A DNA stretch of 64,000 nt, from positions 3,596,001 through 3,660,000 of the forward strand of contig NZ_CP113517.1 in NCBI RefSeq assembly GCF_024360925.2, given 5' to 3'. The DNA is from Methylomonas rapida (lineage in GTDB: Bacteria; Pseudomonadota; Gammaproteobacteria; Methylococcales; Methylomonadaceae). The notes beneath the pieces were generated by a model. The model was given only the letters and a program-made list of their open reading frames with translations, searched no databases and was not told the origin of the DNA. Of this stretch, positions 26,439-35,194 are shown one piece after another. Each line of letters begins with the position of its first letter. The first letter of the stretch is position 1. The position numbers and the translations under genes are program-made.

Positions 26439-28576
26439 AACTGCCGGCTAGCGCCTCCATTCTGATTTTGTTCGGCTTCATCCTGCTGTCGCTGCAATTG
26501 ATGAGCAGCTCGACGCAGGAATCGTCAGAACTCAGCGAGATGCATTCCTGGTTGCTGGTCATCAACACCCTGGGCTCCATCACGCTGCTGGTGCTGGTAG
26601 TGGTCAACGCCTGGTCGCTGGTGCGCGAGCTGAAAAAAAAGGAAGCCGGCTCGCGCCTGACCACGCGCATGATCTCGTTGTTCGTGCTGCTGGCCCTGGC
26701 GCCGGCCGCGATCGTGTTTTATTTTTCCGTGCAATTCCTGCATCAAGGCATAGACAGCTGGTTCAACGTCGAAATCGACCGGGCGATGGACGACGCGCTG
26801 GAGCTCAGTCAATCGGCGCTAGCGCAACGCATGACCTGGCACATCAAGCAAACCCAGCAAATCGCCGAGCAGTTGAAAGACAAATCCGACACCTTCATTG
26901 CGCTGGAGATCGGCTCGTTATGGGCCGAATCCGGCGCGATGGAAATCGCGGCCTTCTCCAGCCAGGGCCGCATCCTGGCCTCCAGCAGCGCCAATCCCAG
27001 CGAAATTCTGCCGCATCTGCCCGACGAGCAAATCTGGCTGCAACTGAAGCAAAACAAGGAATATTTCGCCTTCGACCCCGGCGAAAACGACGAAATGATG
27101 GTGCGCATCATTCTGCCGATAGACCGCGATCAAAGCCGCTTTCTGCAAGTGCTCTACCCCATTCCGATACGCGTGACCGACCTGGCCGATTCGATCGAGT
27201 TCGCCTTCATCCGCTATCAGGAAATGACCTTCCTGCGCAATTCCCTGAAAACCAGCTTTTCGCTGATCCTGTTACTTGTGCTATTGCTGAGTTTGCTGGC
27301 GGCCATCTGGGTGGCCTTCATCAGCATTCGCAACATCGTCGCGCCGGTCAAGGAACTGGTCAAGGGCACCCAAGCCGTGGCCGACGGCGACTACAAGCGC
27401 CAACTGCCGGTCATGAGCCAGGACGACCTGGGTTTTCTGGTGGAGTCCTTCAACCAGATGACCAAGCGCATAGCCCGCTCCAGCGAAGAAACCCGCGCCG
27501 CCGGCCTGGAAGTGGAAAATCAGCGCGCCTATCTGGAAACCATCCTGGCCAACCTGACCGCCGGCGTCATCAGTTTCGACGCCTCGTTCCACATCCGTAC
27601 CGCCAATCAGGCGGCCTACCGGATTTTGCACATCCCGGTCAGCCATTTCGTCAACCAAACCCTGCCGCAACTCGCCAGTCAGCATAGCGAACTGGCCGAC
27701 GTGTTAAGCGCAATCCAGCATCTGCTGGAAAATGCCGACGACATCTGGGAGCAGCGCATCGTATTTCTCGGCCCCAACGGCCGCCAGGAACTCTTGTGCC
27801 GCGGCACCCCGCTGTTTCAACAAAACGGCAGCCGCATGGGCGCGGTGGTGGTGTTCGACGACGTCACCGACCTGATACAGGCGCAGAAAAACGCGGCCTG
27901 GGGCGAAGTGGCGCGCAGACTGGCGCACGAAATCAAAAATCCGTTGACGCCGATTCAACTGTCCGCAGAACGCCTGCAACACAAGCTATCCAAGGAACTG
28001 GAAGACGGCCCGGCGGAATTCCTGCAACGCGGCACCCGCACCATCGTGCAACAAGTGGAAGCCATGAAACGCATGGTCGACGATTTTGCCGAGTATGCCC
28101 GCCCCTCCAAGAAGCAGGTGGAAAAAATCAACCTGATCGATTTGATTCAGGAAGTCGTGGCCCTGTACCAGCCGGCCGGCATCGTGTTCAGTTCTTCCTT
28201 CGCCACCCGCCGCGTGATCGCCGAAGTCGATCCGGTCAGCATTCGCCAGGTCTTGCACAATCTGATCAAAAACGCGCAAGAAGCCACGCCCGGCCAATGT
28301 CATATCGATATCAGAATCAGTAAAGTCGTGCGCAACAACACCGAATACGCGGAATTCGGCATTTACGACAACGGCAGCGGCCTGAATGCCGATCAAATCG
28401 AAATCATTTTTGAACCCTATGTCACCAGCAAGGCCAAAGGCACGGGCCTGGGCCTCGCGATCGTCAAAAAGATCATCGAAGAACATGGCGGCGTGATTTG
28501 GGTGGATACGTCTTATAATGCCGGTGCTGGCTTTATCATCCAGCTGCCGGTCTTTGAATTTGGAAACAATGCATGA
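26420..28576 (+). CDS. ntrY: NtrY-type sensor histidine kinase
   Basis: A 718-residue membrane kinase. N-terminal membrane helices (ILILFGFILLSLQLM, LGSITLLVLVVVNAWSLV, MISLFVLLALAPAAIVFYF) precede a large extracytoplasmic sensor region. A further helix (SLILLLVLLLSLLAAIWVAF), a HAMP domain, a PAS domain (about 375-480), HisKA with RRLAHEIKNPLTPIQLSAE, and HATPase with NLIKNAQEA, DNGSGL and GTGLGLAIVKKIIEEHGG follow. It phosphorylates NtrX, whose ATG overlaps its stop. NtrYX senses nitrogen or redox state in other proteobacteria; the signal here is unknown. Confidence 0.94.
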   Translation: MAHSKIKLPASASILILFGFILLSLQLMSSSTQESSELSEMHSWLLVINTLGSITLLVLVVVNAWSLVRELKKKEAGSRLTTRMISLFVLLALAPAAIVFYFSVQFLHQGIDSWFNVEIDRAMDDALELSQSALAQRMTWHIKQTQQIAEQLKDKSDTFIALEIGSLWAESGAMEIAAFSSQGRILASSSANPSEILPHLPDEQIWLQLKQNKEYFAFDPGENDEMMVRIILPIDRDQSRFLQVLYPIPIRVTDLADSIEFAFIRYQEMTFLRNSLKTSFSLILLLVLLLSLLAAIWVAFISIRNIVAPVKELVKGTQAVADGDYKRQLPVMSQDDLGFLVESFNQMTKRIARSSEETRAAGLEVENQRAYLETILANLTAGVISFDASFHIRTANQAAYRILHIPVSHFVNQTLPQLASQHSELADVLSAIQHLLENADDIWEQRIVFLGPNGRQELLCRGTPLFQQNGSRMGAVVVFDDVTDLIQAQKNAAWGEVARRLAHEIKNPLTPIQLSAERLQHKLSKELEDGPAEFLQRGTRTIVQQVEAMKRMVDDFAEYARPSKKQVEKINLIDLIQEVVALYQPAGIVFSSSFATRRVIAEVDPVSIRQVLHNLIKNAQEATPGQCHIDIRISKVVRNNTEYAEFGIYDNGSGLNADQIEIIFEPYVTSKAKGTGLGLAIVKKIIEEHGGVIWVDTSYNAGAGFIIQLPVFEFGNNA

Positions 28577-29934
28577 ACAAACAAGCGCCTTACATACTGG
28601 TCGTCGACGACGAACAAGACATTCGCCAGTTGGTTTCGGAAATTCTCGAGGATGAAGGTTACGAAGTGGCCATGGCGGAAAATGCCGCCGAAGCCCGTAA
28701 ACTGAAAAGCCAGCGGCAACCGCATCTGATTCTATTGGACATCTGGATGCCCGATTGCGACGGCATCACCTTGTTGCGGGAATGGGTCGCCGAAGACGAA
28801 GCTCTGTGCCCGGTGATCATGATGTCCGGCCATGGCTCGGTGGAATCGGCCGTGGAAGCCACCCGCCTGGGCGCCTACGACTTCCTGGAAAAACCCTTGT
28901 CGCTGGCCAAACTGCTGTTGATCGTCGAACGCGCCCTGGAAACCAGCTCGCTGCAACGCGAAAACGCCGGCCTGAAGCAGCAGCTGATGATAGGGGTCGA
29001 TCCGGTCGGCAAGAGCGCGGTTATCGAGCGCACCAAGGACAAGGTCAAGCGCCTGGCCCAGCACGATACCCGCGTGCTGTTCGTCGGCGAAGCCGGCGTC
29101 GGCAAGGAAATGTTCGCCCGTTATCTGCACAACAACAGTCCGCGCCGGGATGGCCCGTTTGTCGACGTTTCGGTCGGCAGCATCTCGCCGGAAAATGCAG
29201 CGGTGGAATTTTTCGGCCGCGAAGATAATGGCCGCATCTATCGCGGCCTGCTGGAACAAGCGCACCGCGGCACCTTGTTTCTAGGCGAAATCGGCGGCAT
29301 GGACCCGGAAACCCAGGCCCGCCTGCTCAGCGCCCTGGAATCCAGCTCGTTTCTGCGCGTCGGTGGCAGCCAGAGCGTGCGGGTCGACGTGCGCGTGGTC
29401 GCCTCCACCCGCATGGCCCTGGATGAAGAAGTCAATTGCGGCCGGTTCCGCCAGGATTTGTATTACTTATTGAACGAAGTCACGCTGGAGGTGCAGCCGC
29501 TACGCGACCATAGCGAGGATGTGCCCGGCCTGCTGAATTTCTACATTGACCATTTCGTCGTCCACGAAAAACTGCCGTTCCGGCGCTTTTCGATGGCCGC
29601 GCAAAACTATTTGCGCAACTACAGCTGGCCCGGCAACGTGCGCGAATTGCGCAATTTGGTGCAGCGCCTGATGATACTGGGCGCCGGCGACGACATCGAA
29701 CTGGACGAAGTCAAAACCGCGCTGGGTTCGATTGCCGAACAACCCAAACTGGGCTCTAACGTACCGGAATTTTTCAACCTGCCGTTGAAAGAAGCCCGCG
29801 ACCATTTCGAAAAATCCTATCTGGAATACCATTTCGAAAAAAACGGCGGCAGCGTCGCCAAGCTGGCGGCAGCCATCGGCATGGAGCGCACGCACTTGTA
29901 CCGCAAACTGCATTCCCTGAAAATTAAACTGTAA
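28573..29934 (+). CDS. ntrX: NtrX-like response regulator with degenerate AAA+ domain
   Basis: A 453-residue protein: receiver domain with phospho-acceptor Asp56 (LLDIWMPD), AAA+ domain with Walker A GEAGVGKE (172-179), and a C-terminal Fis-type HTH (GGSVAKLAAAIGMERTHLYR). Two features needed by sigma-54 activators are missing. The GAFTGA loop expected near 215-225 is replaced by GREDNGRIYRG, and Walker B reads TLFLGEI where LFLDE is normal. It is therefore more likely a DNA-binding regulator that does not remodel sigma-54 polymerase. Coupled to ntrY by a four-base overlap. Confidence 0.9.
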   Translation: MNKQAPYILVVDDEQDIRQLVSEILEDEGYEVAMAENAAEARKLKSQRQPHLILLDIWMPDCDGITLLREWVAEDEALCPVIMMSGHGSVESAVEATRLGAYDFLEKPLSLAKLLLIVERALETSSLQRENAGLKQQLMIGVDPVGKSAVIERTKDKVKRLAQHDTRVLFVGEAGVGKEMFARYLHNNSPRRDGPFVDVSVGSISPENAAVEFFGREDNGRIYRGLLEQAHRGTLFLGEIGGMDPETQARLLSALESSSFLRVGGSQSVRVDVRVVASTRMALDEEVNCGRFRQDLYYLLNEVTLEVQPLRDHSEDVPGLLNFYIDHFVVHEKLPFRRFSMAAQNYLRNYSWPGNVRELRNLVQRLMILGAGDDIELDEVKTALGSIAEQPKLGSNVPEFFNLPLKEARDHFEKSYLEYHFEKNGGSVAKLAAAIGMERTHLYRKLHSLKIKL

Positions 29935-30013
29935 AACAACTTGAAGTCATTGCCTGCTTTGAGTAAAATCCGCTGTCTTTATACATGGCCTCAACAGAAT
30001 TGAAGAAGCAAAG

Positions 30014-30442
30014 ATGAAAACATTTAGTGCAAAGCCCGCAGAAGTGAAGCGCGATTGGTACGTGATTGATGCAGAAGGAAAGACGCTAGGTCGCCTTGCT
30101 ACTGAAATTGCACGTCGTCTTCGCGGCAAACACAAACCAGAATTTACTCCACACGTTGACACCGGCGATTACATCATCGTCGTCAACGCGGAAAAAGTCG
30201 CCGTCACCGGCAACAAGGAAAAAGACAAAATGTACTACCGCCATACCGGTTATGTAGGCAACATGAAGTCAGCCTCCTTGGGCAAGTTGAGACAAACCTT
30301 TCCGGATCGCATCATCAGCACCGCCGTACAAGGCATGCTGCCTAAAAACCCATTAGGCCGTGCGATGTTCAAAAAACTGAAAATTTACGCAGGTCCTGAG
30401 CACAACCATCAGTCTCAGCAACCTAAAGTATTAGAATTCTAA
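30014..30442 (+). CDS. rplM: 50S ribosomal protein L13
   Basis: A 142-residue protein, the standard length, starting [20 protein letters not shown], with [20 protein letters not shown] and the signature [20 protein letters not shown]. It is an early-assembling large-subunit protein. It forms the usual operon with rpsI, 15 bases downstream. Confidence 0.98.
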   Translation: MKTFSAKPAEVKRDWYVIDAEGKTLGRLATEIARRLRGKHKPEFTPHVDTGDYIIVVNAEKVAVTGNKEKDKMYYRHTGYVGNMKSASLGKLRQTFPDRIISTAVQGMLPKNPLGRAMFKKLKIYAGPEHNHQSQQPKVLEF

Positions 30443-30457
30443 GCAGGTAGATAGTTT

Positions 30458-30847
30458 ATGGCAGCTCAATACTACGGAACCGGTCGTCGTAAAAGCTCAG
30501 TGGCGCGTGTTTACGCCACCGTCGGCTCGGGAAAATTCACCATCAACAGCCTGCCTGTTGAACAATATTTCGGCCGCAAAACCGACGAAATGATCGCCAG
30601 ACAACCTCTGGAACTGCTGGAAAAAAGCGGCGAATTCGATGTCAACATCATCGTCAGCGGCGGCGGCCCTTCTGGCCAAGCCGGCGCCATCCGTCACGGC
30701 CTGGCTCGCGCCCTGATCGAATTCGACGAAGCCACCCGCTCACCACTCAGAAAAGCAGGCTATGTAACCCGTGACGCCCGCGTCGTCGAACGTAAAAAAG
30801 TCGGCTTGCACAAAGCCAGAAAACGTCCTCAATACTCAAAACGTTAA
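30458..30847 (+). CDS. rpsI: 30S ribosomal protein S9
   Basis: A 129-residue protein ([20 protein letters not shown]) with the S9 signature [20 protein letters not shown] and the conserved C-terminal RKRPQYSKR that contacts P-site tRNA. Second gene of the rplM-rpsI operon, closed by a strong terminator. Confidence 0.98.
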   Translation: MAAQYYGTGRRKSSVARVYATVGSGKFTINSLPVEQYFGRKTDEMIARQPLELLEKSGEFDVNIIVSGGGPSGQAGAIRHGLARALIEFDEATRSPLRKAGYVTRDARVVERKKVGLHKARKRPQYSKR

Positions 30848-30869
30848 GCGTTTTACGCCGGGACAAGAA

Positions 30870-30898
30870 AAAGCCGCTTTTCAGCGGCTTTTTTGTTT
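30870..30898 (+). terminator. Terminator of rplM-rpsI
   Basis: AAGCCGCT, loop TTTC, AGCGGCTT, then TTTTGTTTTT. Strong rho-independent terminator 23 bases after the rpsI stop codon. Confidence 0.92.
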
Positions 30899-30980
30899 TT
30901 AACAACTTACACTCAAACCACACCTTCACAATAATCAAACACGCCTTGTATCAATCCGTATATTCCCATAATATACAAAC

Positions 30981-31280
30981 ATGATTGACTTATCTGCGAT
31001 AATTGGTTTCGACTGGGACGAAGGCAACAACCGTAAAAACAGCAAACACGGTGTATCATTGGCAGAATCCGAGCAGGTGTTCTTTAATGCTCCACTGCTA
31101 TTACTGACAGATGCCAAACACAGCCAACAAGAACCAAGGTTTCATGCATTGGGCAAAACTCACCAAGATCGTTTGTTACACATCACCTTTACCTTGCGCC
31201 ATATGGACACACATATTCGCGTGATCTCAGCCAGAGATATGCACAAAAAAGAGCGTATTATTTATGAGCAAGCATCTTAA
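30981..31280 (+). CDS. brnT: BrnT-family toxin
   Basis: A 99-residue protein with the BrnT pattern: IIGFDWDEGNNRKNSKHGVS, AESEQVFFN, then RFHALGKTHQDRLLHITFTL and VISARDMHKKERIIYE. BrnT is a RelE-fold ribonuclease held by BrnA. Toxin-first order with a 17-base overlap into brnA is the canonical arrangement. The ribosome-binding site is weak, as is common in such modules. Confidence 0.9.
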   Translation: MIDLSAIIGFDWDEGNNRKNSKHGVSLAESEQVFFNAPLLLLTDAKHSQQEPRFHALGKTHQDRLLHITFTLRHMDTHIRVISARDMHKKERIIYEQAS

Positions 31281-31533
31281 AAAAATACCAACATTTACTA
31301 CCGAAGCGGAAGAGCAACAGTTCTGGGAAACACATGATTCAACGGATTACGTGGACTGGAATAAAGCGCAAACAGTGGTTCTAACCAATCTTAAACCAAC
31401 GACCAAAACCATTTCCCTGCGCCTGCCACAACATTTACTCGACTCCATCAAAGCAGCAGCTAATGCTCGAGATGTTCCCTATCAATCCTTAATCAAGATA
31501 TGGCTGCAGGAAAAAGCACAAGGACACTCATGA
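31264..31533 (+). CDS. brnA: BrnA-family antitoxin
   Basis: An 89-residue protein with FWETHDSTDYVDWNKA at the N-terminus (toxin contact) and a C-terminal ribbon-helix-helix (TISLRLPQHLLDSIKAAANA). BrnA neutralises BrnT and represses the shared promoter. Overlaps the brnT end. Confidence 0.88.
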   Translation: MSKHLKKIPTFTTEAEEQQFWETHDSTDYVDWNKAQTVVLTNLKPTTKTISLRLPQHLLDSIKAAANARDVPYQSLIKIWLQEKAQGHS

Positions 31534-31647
31534 CTACAAATTAATACCAGTAATCATGTACAACTGTTTTGAAAATATCCTGCGGGAGTGTCGCTCCCAC
31601 AATGTTTGGCTTTAAAACAATTATATTATTTTACTTGGCGCAGCCGT

Positions 31648-32181
31648 TCATACCTCAATTCCGCTCTCTTCGACTCCACTCTTCCTTACTGGTCGCATGG
31701 CCTCGATCTGCAGTTTGGCAAGTTCATGCCCCAAGGCCGCCGCTTTCGCCAGCCACATCAGCGCCAGATGCTCGTCTTTCGCCACGCCTTCGCCGCGTAA
31801 ATAACACTCGGCCAGCCACTGCATCGCGTCCGGCAGATTCTGCTTGGCCGCCTGTTCCAACCAATACAAGCCACTTTTGCCTTTGCCCTCGGCCAAAAAC
31901 AGCAAGGCCAAATCGGTTTGCGCCTCGGCGTCGCCGGCATCGGCCCGCCTGAGTATTTCCACGTCTTCCTCGGCCAGCGGAATGCAGACATCCGCCAGGA
32001 TGGAATCCAGGCAAATCAGCGTCTTGTTATAAGAACCGCTATCGGCCGCGCATTTCAACGAGCCATCGGCGATACGCCGGCGCACGGTGCGCTCGCTCCA
32101 TTCGGTCAGGGTCATGACGGCTTGCAGGCTGATATTCAGCACAGCCTTCGATTTAAACAAATCATTTAATCCACGAAACAC
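31648..32181 (-). CDS. HTH-Sel1 repeat protein
   Basis: A 177-residue protein. The N-terminal third contains a helix-turn-helix-like stretch (LTEWSERTVRRRIADGSL). The rest is two or three Sel1-type TPR repeats (AQTDLALLFLAEGKGKSGLY; AMQWLAECYLRGEGVAKDEH). Sel1 repeats mediate protein contacts. The start is uncertain: GTG at 32181 keeps the whole HTH but lies in a CCACGAAACAC repeat; the next ATG is at 32115. No partner is apparent. Confidence 0.65.
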   Translation of the reverse strand: MFRGLNDLFKSKAVLNISLQAVMTLTEWSERTVRRRIADGSLKCAADSGSYNKTLICLDSILADVCIPLAEEDVEILRRADAGDAEAQTDLALLFLAEGKGKSGLYWLEQAAKQNLPDAMQWLAECYLRGEGVAKDEHLALMWLAKAAALGHELAKLQIEAMRPVRKSGVEESGIEV

Positions 32182-32705
32182 ACTAAAACCAAGGTTTTGT
32201 AAAAAGAGAAACGAAACAGCCCGCCAACACGCAGCAACAACCCCAGTAATTATTCAGCCTGCCTCAAAAGAAGTCGGTAATCTCGCCTCCCTCTTTGCAA
32301 AAAAAAGGGGGGAGGCTGAATACTTAGGATTTTGTCAGAAGTTACTTCCGCTTATGGTTACCATGTTCCGCGTGGAAACTTGAACCGCAGAGCGGTTCAG
32401 GCTGCATTCCCACGCGGAGCATGGGAACGATGAGCCCGGAGTGCGGGAAATTATCTTCAACCAAATCCTTGCCAAACCCAGATCAACATCGATTATTTTT
32501 AATTGGCAGAGTTTTTTTACTGGCGGCCAACAGAAATGGCAGAGTATTTATACCGGCAAACGGCGCATCTGCCTAGCCCGAACAATGAACATGGTCGACC
32601 GCTTGGCATCGCGCGCAAGACTCTGGATTTACAGAAAGGCTTTAACTCTTTTTTTACAAGCACTTAATACGAAAGCAAGGCCTGAAATCTTTGCAACTCC
32701 ACATC
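32182..32705. other. Intergenic region upstream of the pilin gene
   Basis: No gene supported. It contains a CCTCCC/GGGAGG hairpin near 32288-32312, a MITE-like repeat (32326-32463) shared with 58146-58306, and then about 240 bases leading to the sigma-54 promoter of the pilin gene. Confidence 0.6.
32326..32463. repeat. MITE-like repeat with GGGAACG palindromes, copy 1
   Basis: Starts AGGATTTTGTCAGAAG and ends GGGAAATTATCTTCAACCA. Inside are nested palindromes: GAACCGC AGA GCGGTTC, and CATGTTCCGCG facing CGCGGAGCATG. The same unit, with a 23-base insertion, recurs at 58146-58306 in the same orientation. The two ends are imperfect inverted copies (GAAGTTACTTCC versus GAAGATAATTTCC), as in a MITE. 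Confidence 0.75.
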
Positions 32706-32721
32706 CTGGCACAGGAACTGC
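32706..32721 (+). promoter_or_regulatory. Sigma-54 promoter of the pilin gene
   Basis: TGGCACAGGAACTGCT fits the -24/-12 consensus, with GG and GC separated by exactly ten bases. It lies 42 bases before the pilin ATG. Pilin genes in Pseudomonas and relatives use RpoN with PilR, so the same control is likely here. Confidence 0.8.
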
Positions 32722-32763
32722 TTTAATCACAGCGAATCATTTCCAACCCATGAGGATCAACCC

Positions 32764-33225
32764 ATGAACACACTACCCATGAAAAAAGTACAACAAGGCT
32801 TTACCTTGATCGAATTGATGATCGTCGTGGCGATCATTGGTATCTTGGCAGCTATCGCGATTCCGGCTTATCAAGATTACGTTGTGAGAGCCAAAGTCAC
32901 CGAAGGTTTGAGCTTGGCTTCATCCGCCAAAGTAACCGTATCGGAAAACGCCATGAACGGTTTATCTGATTTAACCAAAGGTTGGACGCCTCCACAAGCA
33001 ACTGACAAGGTTACTTCAGTTACTGTCAACTCGACTAATGGGCAAATCACGATTACTTATACGCCTTCCGCAGGAAACGGCACCCTGTTTTTAACTCCCT
33101 GGGAAGGAGCTGTCGGAACTGTCTTAGCTGCCGGAACAGTTCCAACCAAGCCAATCGTTTGGACATGTTCCAACTCAACTGCTACTCTCCCAAACAAATT
33201 TAGACCGGCCAACTGCCGCTTCTAA
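32764..33225 (+). CDS. pilA: Type IV major pilin
   Basis: A 153-residue prepilin. A short basic leader ends in Gly12; PilD cleavage before Phe13 gives [20 protein letters not shown] with Glu5 of the mature chain. The globular part has the C-terminal disulfide loop (Cys135 to Cys151) and ends NCRF. It is rich in Ser and Thr, which fits glycosylation by the membrane enzyme encoded next. Good AGGA box before the ATG. Confidence 0.95.
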   Translation: MNTLPMKKVQQGFTLIELMIVVAIIGILAAIAIPAYQDYVVRAKVTEGLSLASSAKVTVSENAMNGLSDLTKGWTPPQATDKVTSVTVNSTNGQITITYTPSAGNGTLFLTPWEGAVGTVLAAGTVPTKPIVWTCSNSTATLPNKFRPANCRF

Positions 33226-33244
33226 TAACGTCTCATACGACTTG

Positions 33245-33271
33245 AAAAACGCCCTTCGGGGCGTTTTTTTT
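33245..33271 (+). terminator. Terminator of pilA
   Basis: ACGCCC, loop TTCG, GGGCGT, then a run of T. It lies between the pilin gene and the glycosyltransferase gene and would make the pilin transcript more abundant. Confidence 0.88.
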
Positions 33272-33306
33272 GGCTCGCTCCCTAGATATTTCAAACCGAG
33301 ACAAGA

Positions 33307-35136
33307 ATGATAAGAATCAGCCGTAACAGCACGGCATTGCTTTTATACTTTTTGGCTTCGCTTCTTTGCATTGGCGTGTACTGGCCTGGGTTGGACGGCC
33401 CGTTACTGCTGGATGATGTCAGCACCTTCGGCTTCTTGTTCAATGACGAATTTTCATTGGCCAAAATGAAAACCGAGCTATTCAGCCCCAGCGGCCCATT
33501 CGGCAGGCCCGTGGCCATGGCCAGCTTTTTCGTCAATGCCTGGCTATCCCAGTATTTGTTTTACTGGAAGCTGACCAATCTGGCGATACATTTGCTGACG
33601 GGCTTTGTCATTTATGTTTTTTTACGAAAGCTGGTCGCCCGCGTAACGCCTCAGCAAACATATTTAGCCGTTGCTGTAAGCGCGATTTGGCTGCTGCATC
33701 CGCTGCAGGTCAGCACCGTGCTTTATACCGTGCAGCGCATGACGCAGCTGGCAACTTTATTTAGTGTCGCAGGCTTGTATTGCTACTGGCTGGCTCGAGA
33801 AAATCCGATACGCAGCAAAGCCTTCGTTTGCTGCCAAGCGCTTAGTTGGCTGCTGTTTTTTCCACTGGCTATTTTCAGCAAGGAAACGGCGCTACTCTTC
33901 CCGGTATTCATCATCGTTTTGGAGTTGTTCATACTGCAAAAAGACAATCTCACGGACAAGGCCTTTAACCTGATCGTAACCGGATTAATCGCAATCGGCC
34001 TGGCAATCTTTTGCTGGCAATTCGATTCCATTGCAGGAGGCTATGCGATACGCGAATTCACGCTCGGCGAACGCACACTCACTCAGGCCCGTGTCGTGAC
34101 AACCTATCTGGGCATGTTACTGATACCAGCCCAGGGACGCATGAGCTTTTTACATGACGATGTCGAGCTATCGACAAGCCTGTTACAACCCTGGACCACT
34201 GCTCCAGCCGCAGGCTTGTTGGCTTTATTGCTTGTTTCGGCATTGTTCGCCCGCAAAAAACTGCCCTTGTACAGCTTTGGCCTAGTGCTCTTCTTTGCCG
34301 GTCATTTACTGGAATCGAGTGTTTTTGCGCTGGAATTGATGTACGAACACCGCAATTACCTGCCCTCGATCGGTTTTTTTCTGGCCCTGGTGTCCTTGAT
34401 CGACCATTTGCTCACCAATAAACGCGTTTTGACATGGGTTGGAGGCTGTTATTTAGCCTTGTTGGTTTTCAGCACTTGGCTGTTGGCCGATACTTGGGGA
34501 TCGGACATTCGCTTGTATCATCAAATCGAAACCCATCACCCCAAATCCGAGCGCATAACCCATGTATTGGCCAGCCAGCTGATCAATGCCGGCGCCTATG
34601 ATTTGGCACGCAAAAAATATCAGCCTTTTGCTACTTTGGGGGTAAAAATCCAACACCTTTATATCGATTGCAAAGAATTTAAATCCTTGAAAGACGAGAG
34701 TTTTGCTATCGACATCAGTCCTTTCCGCGTCGCCGATAACCTGGCCATCATGGGGTTGGTCGATCTAGCCAATCTGGGGCTAGACGATAAATGCAGTTTT
34801 TCTGCGCAAGCCTATGTCAATCTACTTGACGAGGTATTGAAAAAAACCCGGCAAATGCAATCCAACCGGCAAATGCTGTTCATGTACAAGGCGCACTATC
34901 AATGGCGGCTGAAACAGAAAGAAGCCGCATTCGCTACGCTTAAACAAGGCTTTGCGGTCAGGCCGGAAAACCCGACGCCCTTGTTCCTGGCCTGCGAATG
35001 GGCGCTGGATGAAAACATGAAAGCAACCGCGGACGAACTTTGCCCCAAAGCGCTGACGGTCGCCGCGGATAATGCGCCAAATTTTGACGATCTGGCGACA
35101 GCTGTGAAAAAACGGTTCCAGCCAAGTAGGCGGTGA
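33307..35136 (+). CDS. GT-C membrane glycosyltransferase, possible pilin glycosylation enzyme
   Basis: A 609-residue protein. Residues 1-380 hold about ten membrane helices. The first extracytoplasmic loop contains LLLDDVSTFGFLFND, a typical acidic GT-C motif, and LLHPLQVSTVLYTVQRMTQL resembles TMTC/PMT-like transferases. The rest is a soluble region with TPR-like helices (AHYQWRLKQKEAAFATLKQG). It follows pilA directly, so transfer of a lipid-linked sugar to pilin, as by TfpW in some Pseudomonas strains, is the best guess. It is not PglL-like. Confidence 0.6.
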   Translation: MIRISRNSTALLLYFLASLLCIGVYWPGLDGPLLLDDVSTFGFLFNDEFSLAKMKTELFSPSGPFGRPVAMASFFVNAWLSQYLFYWKLTNLAIHLLTGFVIYVFLRKLVARVTPQQTYLAVAVSAIWLLHPLQVSTVLYTVQRMTQLATLFSVAGLYCYWLARENPIRSKAFVCCQALSWLLFFPLAIFSKETALLFPVFIIVLELFILQKDNLTDKAFNLIVTGLIAIGLAIFCWQFDSIAGGYAIREFTLGERTLTQARVVTTYLGMLLIPAQGRMSFLHDDVELSTSLLQPWTTAPAAGLLALLLVSALFARKKLPLYSFGLVLFFAGHLLESSVFALELMYEHRNYLPSIGFFLALVSLIDHLLTNKRVLTWVGGCYLALLVFSTWLLADTWGSDIRLYHQIETHHPKSERITHVLASQLINAGAYDLARKKYQPFATLGVKIQHLYIDCKEFKSLKDESFAIDISPFRVADNLAIMGLVDLANLGLDDKCSFSAQAYVNLLDEVLKKTRQMQSNRQMLFMYKAHYQWRLKQKEAAFATLKQGFAVRPENPTPLFLACEWALDENMKATADELCPKALTVAADNAPNFDDLATAVKKRFQPSRR

Positions 35137-35186
35137 ACCGTATGAACCTGCATCAATCGCGAACGATACTGTACATGGGTTCCCAC

Positions 35187-35194
35187 GGAGGACC
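35187..35194. repeat. Target-site duplication, left (IS4-family element)
   Basis: GGAGGACC directly precedes the left end of the element. The same 8-mer follows the right end at 36656-36663. Outside the copies lie GGTTCCCAC (left) and GTGGGAACC (right), which are inverted with respect to each other. Confidence 0.85.

Noticed and set aside
26920..27687. 255-codon plus-strand frame inside ntrY
   Set aside because: Out-of-phase shadow of ntrY; Arg/Pro/Gly-rich with no domain.
32441..32767. 108-codon plus-strand frame before pilA
   Set aside because: Begins inside the MITE-like repeat and runs across the sigma-54 promoter; no protein features.
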